Source: Rikenella microfusus
GTDB lineage: Bacteria > Bacteroidota > Bacteroidia > Bacteroidales > VadinHA17
NCBI GenBank assembly: GCA_022736275.1
Contig: DZBJ01000029.1
Coordinates: forward strand, 1 to 39,925
DNA length: 39,925 bases
Direction of reading: 5' to 3'
Shown: positions 8,893 to 15,573 of the stretch, in pieces
Position numbering within the stretch: position 1 is the stretch's first letter
How the letters are laid out: every line of letters begins with the position of its first letter
Position numbers and translations under genes: made by a program
The notes under the pieces: model-generated
The model's input: only the letters and a program-made list of their open reading frames with translations
Databases searched by the model: none
What the model was told of the DNA's origin: nothing

Positions 8893-8921
8893 ATGATTTT
8901 GGAGGAGAGCCGGTTTGCCGT

Positions 8922-9773
8922 TTACCCCTCCTGGCCGAAGGCAGTAAGCACTTCATGCATATATGTGCGCGACACAGGGACGGTGGAGGGAGGGGTGCTG
9001 TCGAGCTCGAGCGTCAGCCCTTCCTTTTCCCTCCTGATCAGTTTGACCTTTTCAATGTTGACAAGGTAGGAGCGGTGGCAACGGATGACCGATTCCTGTT
9101 TAAGCTCATCCTCCATGGTTCTCAACGTATTGCGGAGCATGAACCTGGTCACCTTGTTCTGTGCCTGGTACCAAACGGTGACGTAGTTGTCGCTGCCCTG
9201 CAAATAGAGTATATCAGGGCGCATCAGTGACATTCTCAGCACACCCTTCTCATCCCTGAGACCTATCATCTGCTTCTGGCCCTGACCCTCGGCCTGTTCT
9301 CTTATCCCTGTGAGCCTGAGCTTGCTGTCATGCCATGAGAAGTAAAGCCAGAGCATGATATATGGAAGCAACAGGGTGAGCGAGGTGTGGCGCACAGATC
9401 TTCCAAGAAGCTCGGGGAAGCTACGGGTATCATCAAGTATCACAATCTCAAAGAGGGTGAAAAAGAGCGCCATTGACACTATCTCCGCCGCAACCCATAC
9501 CAGGTAATGCCATAATCTCAGCTGCCGGCCGTGGCGAACGGCATGGTACATAATCACCCGGCTTACGGCAACCACAAGCACACCGGCAAGGATAACCCCG
9601 CTGGCATAGATGAAGAGCGTCGGTCTTGAGACCTCGAACCATGTTGTCACCCCGAACGGAGTGTATATGTTAAGGAAAAGCAGCGCAAACCCTGCCGTAA
9701 ACAGGATCGTCGTAACGATATTACCCTTTTCCGTAAGGTATCCGGGGAGCTTATAATTAAGATCGATATTCAT
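8922..9773 (-). CDS. membrane-anchored LytTR-family transcription regulator
   Basis: DNA-binding regulator of 283 residues with four predicted transmembrane helices (about 18-37, 51-76, 88-113, 129-147) and a C-terminal LytTR domain (about 178-275). The LytTR part shows DILYLQGSDNYVTVW and VIRCHRSYLVNIEKV. There is no receiver domain, so this is the one-piece membrane type common in Bacteroidota rather than an AgrA-like response regulator. The start at 9773 is chosen over an in-frame ATG at 9836 because an exact promoter box lies between them and the sequence between them does not look like protein. It diverges from the alpha/beta hydrolase gene. The signal sensed and targets are unknown; the hydrolase is the obvious candidate target. 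Confidence 0.85.
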   Translation of the reverse strand: MNIDLNYKLPGYLTEKGNIVTTILFTAGFALLFLNIYTPFGVTTWFEVSRPTLFIYASGVILAGVLVVAVSRVIMYHAVRHGRQLRLWHYLVWVAAEIVSMALFFTLFEIVILDDTRSFPELLGRSVRHTSLTLLLPYIMLWLYFSWHDSKLRLTGIREQAEGQGQKQMIGLRDEKGVLRMSLMRPDILYLQGSDNYVTVWYQAQNKVTRFMLRNTLRTMEDELKQESVIRCHRSYLVNIEKVKLIRREKEGLTLELDSTPPSTVPVSRTYMHEVLTAFGQEG

Positions 9774-9790
9774 CACTCGGAGTTCCGGAA

Positions 9791-9798
9791 CAAAAGTA
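9791..9798 (-). promoter_or_regulatory. -7 promoter element for the LytTR gene
   Basis: The minus strand reads TACTTTTG, an exact TAnnTTTG, 17 nt before the ATG at 9773. It lies downstream of the alternative ATG at 9836 and so decides the start choice. Confidence 0.55.
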
Positions 9799-9964
9799 AC
9801 ACTTTTGGCGAAGTAAGGTTTCAGGTGAAAAATCAACCTTCCGGTTTCACCCCTGCGGAGGCTTTTTTACCCCTCATGAAAGGGTTACAACCCACTGCTG
9901 TGCACGGGGCACCTATTTTTTTGCCGCCACGTCAGTATCAGTTTTGTTTGCAGAAAAATTCACC

Positions 9965-11116
9965 ATGGGATACACTCAGCAGGAGAGGGAATTCTCGGCA
10001 TATTTCAGGGGGGGAATGGCGGAAGGCTATGTCCCGGGTACCGGTATAAGGATCGTGAGTGAAGTTTTTCGATCAGCCAGCAATTACAGCTACTCTGACG
10101 GAAAAAACATCTCTTCGGTTTACCGTTCTCTTTTCAGATCGAAGGAGCTGGAGGTTTCGAACGGAGATTTCAGGTATTACCTGCTTATCCCGGACGGCAG
10201 AGGCGGCAGGGGCGCCGTCATCCTGCTTCACGGTCTCAACGAGCGCAGCTGGAGCAAGTACATGCAGTGGGGTATGAGGCTGGCTTCAGATACCGGCAGG
10301 CCCGTTGTGCTCTTCCCGAGTGCCTACCACATGAACCGTTCGCCGCGCAGCTGGATCGACAGGCACCTGATGACGCCACTGGTGACGGCACGCACGTCCC
10401 TGCTGCCTGACACACAGCTTTCATCGTTCGTCAACGTGGCGCTGAGCACCCGTATGTCATCATCACCCCAGCGATTCCTGCTTTCAGGGTATCAGACCCT
10501 GAAGGATCTGCAGAGCCTGACCCACACCGTCAGGGAAGGGTTACACCCGGATCTTCCCGGGGGAGGCCCCGTTGATATATTTGCATATTCAATCGGAGCC
10601 CTGGCAACGCAGGTGATGATGCTCGCAAAACCGTCGCTCCTGCCTGCTGAGACCCGCACAATGCTTTTCTGCGGAGGGAGTGCCTTCGGCCTGATGAACG
10701 GCACGTCGAAGCTGATTCTGGACAGCAGGGCCTTTGAGAGGCTGGTTACATTCTATCTCGAGTGGCCGGAAGATAAGAGGGGTACTGACGATGACCTCTT
10801 CATGCAGATACTGAATGGCACTCCTGAGGGTGAGGCCTTCTATGCCATGACCTCACTGGAGCGACTGAAGAATATAGCCGGCGAACCGTACAGAAACACC
10901 GGAGGAAAGCTGAAGGCCATAACATTCGCCGGCGACAGGGTGATACCGGCCGGGGCTGTGACTGCTACTATGCAGGGCGCTGACACTGAGGTATGGGCTC
11001 CCCTCTATCCTTTCACCCATGAAAATCCTTTTCCCGTGCTTGCCGGAGACAAGTCTGAAGAGGTTGATCGCGCTTTTGACCGTCTCTTCACTACGGCGGC
11101 TGAGTTTTTCTCATAA
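9965..11116 (+). CDS. alpha/beta hydrolase of the DUF6051-like type
   Basis: Predicted serine hydrolase of 383 residues, substrate unknown. The oxyanion-hole motif ILLHGLNERSW is at about 86-96, the nucleophile elbow AYSIGA puts Ser209 in place, Asp324 in TFAGDRVIP and His352 in FTHENPF complete a plausible triad. The first 65 residues have no recognised domain, and no signal peptide is evident. The ATG at 9965 is preferred over an upstream in-frame TTG because it follows an A-rich leader and the TTG overlaps a weak promoter-like CAGTTTTG at 9939-9946. It is divergent from the LytTR regulator and followed 39 nt later by the LD-carboxypeptidase gene, which has its own promoter box. The family name comes from overall resemblance only. 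Confidence 0.75.
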   Translation: MGYTQQEREFSAYFRGGMAEGYVPGTGIRIVSEVFRSASNYSYSDGKNISSVYRSLFRSKELEVSNGDFRYYLLIPDGRGGRGAVILLHGLNERSWSKYMQWGMRLASDTGRPVVLFPSAYHMNRSPRSWIDRHLMTPLVTARTSLLPDTQLSSFVNVALSTRMSSSPQRFLLSGYQTLKDLQSLTHTVREGLHPDLPGGGPVDIFAYSIGALATQVMMLAKPSLLPAETRTMLFCGGSAFGLMNGTSKLILDSRAFERLVTFYLEWPEDKRGTDDDLFMQILNGTPEGEAFYAMTSLERLKNIAGEPYRNTGGKLKAITFAGDRVIPAGAVTATMQGADTEVWAPLYPFTHENPFPVLAGDKSEEVDRAFDRLFTTAAEFFS

Positions 11117-11122
11117 AATAGC

Positions 11123-11130
11123 TACTTTTG
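11123..11130 (+). promoter_or_regulatory. -7 promoter element for the S66 peptidase gene
   Basis: TACTTTTG, an exact TAnnTTTG, ends 25 nt before the ATG at 11156, in the 39-nt gap after the hydrolase stop. A T-run lies about 15 nt upstream in place of a clear -33 TTG. Confidence 0.5.
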
Positions 11131-11155
11131 GAAGTGCCAACCCAAAAGAAGCGTC

Positions 11156-12067
11156 ATGAAAGCACTTGTCATACCGCCCTACCTGAGAGAGGGAGACCTG
11201 ATCACAATTGTAACGCCGGCAAGCCACATTGACAAGGAGGCAGTGCTTAAGGCTGTCACGATGCTGGAAAAGTCAGGGTTCAGGGTTACACTCGGCGACC
11301 ATGTCTTCACCATGAAAGGTCCGTTTGCCGGAAGCGACGACGAGAGGCTCAGTGATATTCAGAAGGCCACTTACGACCGTGAGGTCAGGGCGGTTCTCTG
11401 CTCGCGGGGAGGCTACGGCATGTCAAGGATAGTTGACAGGATAGATTTTTCCATGCTCAGGAGGCACCCCAAGTGGTACGTGGGCTACAGCGATATCACT
11501 TCGCTGCACCTCTGGCTCAATACTGTATGCGGCATAGCCTCACTGCACGCCGAGATGCCGCTGAACTACTCAAATCCGGAATGCTCTCCCCTGTGCTATG
11601 AGACCATGGTCAGGGCGCTGAAGGGGGAGGCGGAGCCGGTGAGATGGACGGCCACGCATAAGGCGTCATTTGACGTCACCGGACCGGTTACCGGCGGTAA
11701 TATCTCACTCATCTACAGCCTTAACGGTACTGCCGCCCAGCCTGACACCGAGGGGGCTGTACTCTTCATCGAGGAGATAGGGGAGAAGTATTATCACCTT
11801 GACCGGATGCTCACGGCGATGCGGATGACGGGGATGCTTAAGAACCTCTCTGCGTTGCTGGTGGGGGGGATGGAAAATATCACCGAGGGAGAGCATGTCT
11901 TCAACCAGACTGTTGAAGAGGTGGTGATGAATGTTGCCGGCGGATATGGTTATCCTGTGCTCTTCAATTTCCCGGCCGGACACATAAGTGACAACAGGGC
12001 GCTCTACCTTGGGCGCCACGCTTCACTAAAACAGAACGGCACTGAGGCCGTGCTTACCTGGCATTAA
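11156..12067 (+). CDS. ldcA: S66 family LD-carboxypeptidase (muramoyltetrapeptide carboxypeptidase)
   Basis: Cytoplasmic peptidoglycan-recycling enzyme that removes the terminal D-Ala from murein tetrapeptides. The 303 residues begin with PPYLREGDLITIVTPAS, typical of the family. The catalytic triad is visible as Ser112 in VGYSDITSL, Glu206 in LFIEEIGE and His276 in NFPAGHISDN. CSRGGYGMSR (82-91) is the family glycine-rich segment. There is no signal peptide. The peptidase substrate is family knowledge; some S66 members act on other peptides such as microcin C. It is convergent with the alanine-dehydrogenase-like gene, with the heptamer-repeat gap between them. Confidence 0.9.
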   Translation: MKALVIPPYLREGDLITIVTPASHIDKEAVLKAVTMLEKSGFRVTLGDHVFTMKGPFAGSDDERLSDIQKATYDREVRAVLCSRGGYGMSRIVDRIDFSMLRRHPKWYVGYSDITSLHLWLNTVCGIASLHAEMPLNYSNPECSPLCYETMVRALKGEAEPVRWTATHKASFDVTGPVTGGNISLIYSLNGTAAQPDTEGAVLFIEEIGEKYYHLDRMLTAMRMTGMLKNLSALLVGGMENITEGEHVFNQTVEEVVMNVAGGYGYPVLFNFPAGHISDNRALYLGRHASLKQNGTEAVLTWH

Positions 12068-12091
12068 CCTGTCCCGGTCTTTTAAAGAAAG

Positions 12092-12204
12092 GTCTGAGGG
12101 TCTGATGTCTGAAGGTCCTGCCGCCAAGGTATTTACATTAAATTCTTAATTCATAATTCTTCATTCTTAATTCACGGCTGCCGGCTGCCGACTGCCGGCT
12201 GCCT
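12092..12204. repeat. three consecutive families of degenerate 7-bp repeats
   Basis: A short GTCTGAn-type run lies at 12092-12118. From 12142 to 12204 there are nine heptamers in unbroken register: ATTCTTA, ATTCATA, ATTCTTC, ATTCTTA, ATTCACG, then GCTGCCG, GCTGCCG, ACTGCCG, GCTGCCT. The change from the AT-rich to the GC-rich family happens without losing phase. The array fills the gap between convergent genes. Confidence 0.75.
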
Positions 12205-12209
12205 ATTAC

Positions 12210-13406
12210 TCAGAATGCTGCCAGCAGCAGGTTGATATCCTTTGACAGGATCCCGAATTTATGGCCCAGCACCTCGTTTGTCAGGATGCCGTTATAGACA
12301 TACACTCCGTCACGCAGTCCGTTGTTGAACTTGAGCATAGGCGTTATGCCGCCGGCGTCGGCTATCTCCTGCATCAGCGGCCTGAAGACGTTGCTCAGTG
12401 CAATGGAGGCTGTCTTGGGAACGCGTGAGGGAAGGTTCCACGCCGAGTAGTGTATCACTCCGTGTTTTTCGTAGATCGGATCCTTTATTGCCCTCGGCTC
12501 AGCGGTCTCGACGCACCCGCCGGTGTCGACGCTGAGGTCAACAATGACAGACCCGCGCTTCATACCCTGAACCATCTCTTCGGTCACGTAGAACCATGGC
12601 ATAAGAATATCAGTTGAGAGAGCCCCTATCAGCACGTCGGCCGATTTCAATGCCTTCTTCAGAACCTGCGGGTGGAATGTGGAGGTATAGAGCCTCTGTC
12701 CGAGCATGTTCTGGAAATCACGGAGCCGGCGCACCGAGGAGTCGAAGACCCTGACTATTGCTCCCAGTCCCAGTGCGGCACGGGCTGCGAATTCACCGGC
12801 GGTGTTGGCCCCTATGATTACAACTTCCGTCGGGGTCACGCCGGTCACCCCTCCGAGCATCACCCCCTTGCCTCCCGAGGTGGTACTGAGATATTCCGAA
12901 GCAAGGAGCACCGATGTTATGCCGCTTATCTCACTCATCGACTCCACAACGGGGAACAGGCCGTCACTGTCTTTAATCCTCTCACTTGCCAGTGCAGTCA
13001 CGCGCTTGCGCATGAGCTGAGAGAGGGTCTCCTCGCCAAGGGTGGCAGCATTCATGAAGGAGATGACTATCTGGCCTCCTTTAAGCATGGCGGCCTCCTC
13101 GCGGGTGAAGGGAGCTATTTTTATTATTATGTCACAGGTATATATCTGCTGGGATGTGCCGGCGACAATGGCCCCGTTTTCACTGTACTCCATGTCAGTG
13201 AAGCCCGCATTCACACCGGCACCTGTCTCCATATAGACCTCATGACCTGCATCGGTAAGGATCTTGACTGCCTCAGGTGTGAGTGCAATCCGTTTCTCGT
13301 CATCATGAAAGTCATGCGGCATACCGACGGACATCTGACGCCTGCCAACGGCTTTCTCAATCAGCTCTTCCCGCGGCATGAACGCGCTTCTTGACGGTTC
13401 ATTCAT
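12210..13406 (-). CDS. alanine dehydrogenase / PntA-like NAD(P)-binding protein
   Basis: Member of the alanine dehydrogenase/transhydrogenase family, 398 residues. The N-terminal half has KRIALTPEAV with the expected substrate Arg39 and a Lys at 96. The Rossmann half has VVIIGANTAGEFAARAALGLGA (about 195-216, a GxGxxG variant) and DLSVDTGG with the expected Asp294. The position of the catalytic His of alanine dehydrogenase appears to be Asn119 (SFMNAAT in place of TYLHLA). Activity as a true Ala dehydrogenase is therefore uncertain. An N-terminal extension of about 25 residues precedes the family start. It follows tsaE at 162 nt with its own promoter box, a neighbourhood (porX, tsaE, this gene) that I recall as recurrent in Bacteroidota. 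Confidence 0.82.
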   Translation of the reverse strand: MNEPSRSAFMPREELIEKAVGRRQMSVGMPHDFHDDEKRIALTPEAVKILTDAGHEVYMETGAGVNAGFTDMEYSENGAIVAGTSQQIYTCDIIIKIAPFTREEAAMLKGGQIVISFMNAATLGEETLSQLMRKRVTALASERIKDSDGLFPVVESMSEISGITSVLLASEYLSTTSGGKGVMLGGVTGVTPTEVVIIGANTAGEFAARAALGLGAIVRVFDSSVRRLRDFQNMLGQRLYTSTFHPQVLKKALKSADVLIGALSTDILMPWFYVTEEMVQGMKRGSVIVDLSVDTGGCVETAEPRAIKDPIYEKHGVIHYSAWNLPSRVPKTASIALSNVFRPLMQEIADAGGITPMLKFNNGLRDGVYVYNGILTNEVLGHKFGILSKDINLLLAAF

Positions 13407-13452
13407 CTGGCTTCGTTTTAAGAGGTTAAACGGAAGATAATTATCCGCAGAT

Positions 13453-13460
13453 CAAATTTA
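13453..13460 (-). promoter_or_regulatory. -7 promoter element for the alanine-dehydrogenase-like gene
   Basis: The minus strand reads TAAATTTG, an exact TAnnTTTG, 46 nt before the ATG at 13406. Confidence 0.45.
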
Positions 13461-13568
13461 AGATTTTAATCCGAGAGAAAGTAAAAGGCCGGAGATAATT
13501 AAGGAGTTCAGACAGCGCATGGCTGGCTGACCGGTTCAGCTATTCTGCTTCCGTCATTTCCCGGCGGG

Positions 13569-13988
13569 TTACCGGCTGATGGTCCCGATGATCCTGCTTC
13601 CGTCATCCCTGACTGTCACTGACAGCCTTAGTGTTTCCGGCGGCAGCAGCGGTTCAATGAGCTCAGGCCACTCCATGAGGCAGGGAGAGGAGGAATCAAA
13701 ATACTCCTCAATGCCGAAGTCGAGCACCTCAGAGATATTTTTTATCCTGTAGAAATCGAAGTGGTAGACAGGGAGGTCCCCGGGGCGTCTGTATTCGTTA
13801 ATGAGGGTGAAGGTGGGGCTGGTGACGGTATCGGTGACACCCATCTCGGTGCATAATGCTTTTATGAAGGTGGTTTTGCCTGACCCCATCTCACCGTAGA
13901 AGGCAAATATCCTTTTGCCGGCCGTCTCTCTCAGGAAGTGCCTTGCCGCGTCGCGCAGCCGGCTTTTGTCAGTTACCACGATCTTCAT
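13569..13988 (-). CDS. tsaE: TsaE, ATPase of the t6A tRNA modification complex
   Basis: P-loop ATPase that drives the TsaB-TsaD complex in threonylcarbamoyl-adenosine (t6A37) formation on ANN-decoding tRNAs. The 139 residues show Walker A GEMGSGKTT (32-40), TVTSPTFTLINEY and the HFDFYRI motif (about residues 76-82). Length is slightly short of the usual 150 but complete. It lies 16 nt after the porX stop on the same strand, so it is probably the last gene of the porW-porX-tsaE unit. Identification is secure. Confidence 0.95.
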   Translation of the reverse strand: MKIVVTDKSRLRDAARHFLRETAGKRIFAFYGEMGSGKTTFIKALCTEMGVTDTVTSPTFTLINEYRRPGDLPVYHFDFYRIKNISEVLDFGIEEYFDSSSPCLMEWPELIEPLLPPETLRLSVTVRDDGSRIIGTISR

Positions 13989-14004
13989 GCGGCAAAAATA
14001 GTGT

Positions 14005-15558
14005 TTAAACCGGCTCGAGCGTCACCAGGGGCAGCATCATCTCCTGAAGCGAGACGCCTCCGTGCTGGAACGAGTCACGGTAGTATGACACTATCTGGTT
14101 GTAGTTGTTGGGATAGACGAGGAAGTCATTGCCGCAGGCGAATATGTATTTCGAGGTGATGTTGGTCATTGGCAGTCCGACCTTCGCGGGAGCCGTGATC
14201 TCAAAGAGGTCACGCGCGTTATAGTCAAGGTTTCTGCCGGTTTTGTAGCGCAGGTTCATCGATGTCTGCCTGTCTCCCACCACCTTCAGTGGCTTCTGCA
14301 CCCTTACCGAGCCGTGATCAGTGGTGATCACCACGCGGGCTCCCCTGGCGGATACCAGCCTGAGAAGCTCAAGCAGGGGTGAGTGGATGAACCATGAGTG
14401 GGTCAGTGAGAGCCACGAGGCTTCATCAAAGGTCATATCGCGGATAACGCCGATCTCTGTTCTTGCATGGCTCAGCATATCAACGAAATTATATACCAGC
14501 ACATTCAGGTCGTTTGCAAGAAGCTGCGTTATTCTGTCATTCAGTGTCCTGCCTTCAGCGTCGGAACTGATCTTGCCGTAGCTCCATTTGCAGCTTATAC
14601 CAGCTCTCTGGAGGTTTTTGGCCAGCAGCTTCTCCTCATTGAGGTTTTTTCCCTCCTCCTCATTTTCATTGATCCAGTACTCAGGCATAAGCTCATCTAT
14701 TGCCGAGGGCATGAGGCCGGCAAAGAGTGCGTTGCGCGAGTATTGCGTAGTGGTGGGAAGGATGCTCAGGTAGAGCTCCTCGGTGACAGTGCGCATAATC
14801 TGGCTCAGATCAACGGCCATGCTCTGCCACTGATCGAGACGCATGTTGTCAACGATGATGAAGAACAGCGGTGATCCTTTTCTGATGAGGGGGAAGATCC
14901 GTTTTGACATCACCGCGGGTGAGATGAGCGGCCTGTCAGCAGTAGCGGAGGAGATCCACCGGATATAATTATTTGAAATATACTTTCCGAAGGCACGGTT
15001 GGCATCCGAATCCTGCATGCGGAGCACCTCCCTCATGCCGGTGTCAGATGATCTTGTCAGTTCTCCCTGCCAGAAGGTGAGCCTGCGGTAGAGTTCACTC
15101 CATTGCTCAAAGGTGGAGGCAGATGATATCATACCGGATATTGCTCCGAACTCCTCCCTGAATACCGTGGTGGTCTGGCGTGTAACGATATCTCCCGTAT
15201 CAAGTATCCGCTTGAGGGTGAGAAGTATCTGCTGCGGTTTGACGGGCTTGATGAGGTAATCGGCTATCTGGGAGCCTATTGCTGCCTCCATGATATCCTC
15301 CTCCTCGCTCTTGGTTATCATTACCACGGGGATCGAAGGACGGATGGCCTTGATGCGGCGGAGTGTCTCTATGCCGCTGAGGCCGGGCATATACTCGTCA
15401 AGGAAGATGATGTCATATGGCTTCTCCCTGACCATGTTTATTGCATCGTTGCCGGCCTGGCACGTATCGGTCTCGAACCCCTTCTCCTTGAGAAACAGGA
15501 TATGGGACCTGAGCACCCCCACTTCATCATCAACCCATAATATCCTTATCTGTCTCAT
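14005..15558 (-). CDS. porX: PorX, T9SS response regulator with PglZ phosphatase domain
   Basis: Two-component regulator of type IX secretion: an N-terminal receiver with a C-terminal alkaline-phosphatase-superfamily PglZ domain, in the cytoplasm. Of 517 residues, the receiver shows Asp10/Asp11, the phospho-acceptor Asp54, Thr82 and Lys104. The PglZ part has IIVDNMRLDQW (about 235-245), the Thr269-271 cluster in LPTTTQYSRN that contains the expected nucleophile, and TTDHGSV. Published work on PorX homologues reports Zn-dependent cleavage of phosphodiesters and dimerisation on phosphorylation (family knowledge). The ATG at 15558 is preferred over 15564 because a GGGAGAGG ribosome site is then about 6 nt away. 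The cognate kinase PorY is not next to it. It lies 15 nt after the porW stop. Confidence 0.95.
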   Translation of the reverse strand: MRQIRILWVDDEVGVLRSHILFLKEKGFETDTCQAGNDAINMVREKPYDIIFLDEYMPGLSGIETLRRIKAIRPSIPVVMITKSEEEDIMEAAIGSQIADYLIKPVKPQQILLTLKRILDTGDIVTRQTTTVFREEFGAISGMISSASTFEQWSELYRRLTFWQGELTRSSDTGMREVLRMQDSDANRAFGKYISNNYIRWISSATADRPLISPAVMSKRIFPLIRKGSPLFFIIVDNMRLDQWQSMAVDLSQIMRTVTEELYLSILPTTTQYSRNALFAGLMPSAIDELMPEYWINENEEEGKNLNEEKLLAKNLQRAGISCKWSYGKISSDAEGRTLNDRITQLLANDLNVLVYNFVDMLSHARTEIGVIRDMTFDEASWLSLTHSWFIHSPLLELLRLVSARGARVVITTDHGSVRVQKPLKVVGDRQTSMNLRYKTGRNLDYNARDLFEITAPAKVGLPMTNITSKYIFACGNDFLVYPNNYNQIVSYYRDSFQHGGVSLQEMMLPLVTLEPV

Positions 15559-15573
15559 TGGCATCCTCTCCCG

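Noticed and set aside
12672..13394. 240-codon plus-strand frame
   Set aside because: Shadow of the alanine-dehydrogenase-like gene; no recognisable domain.
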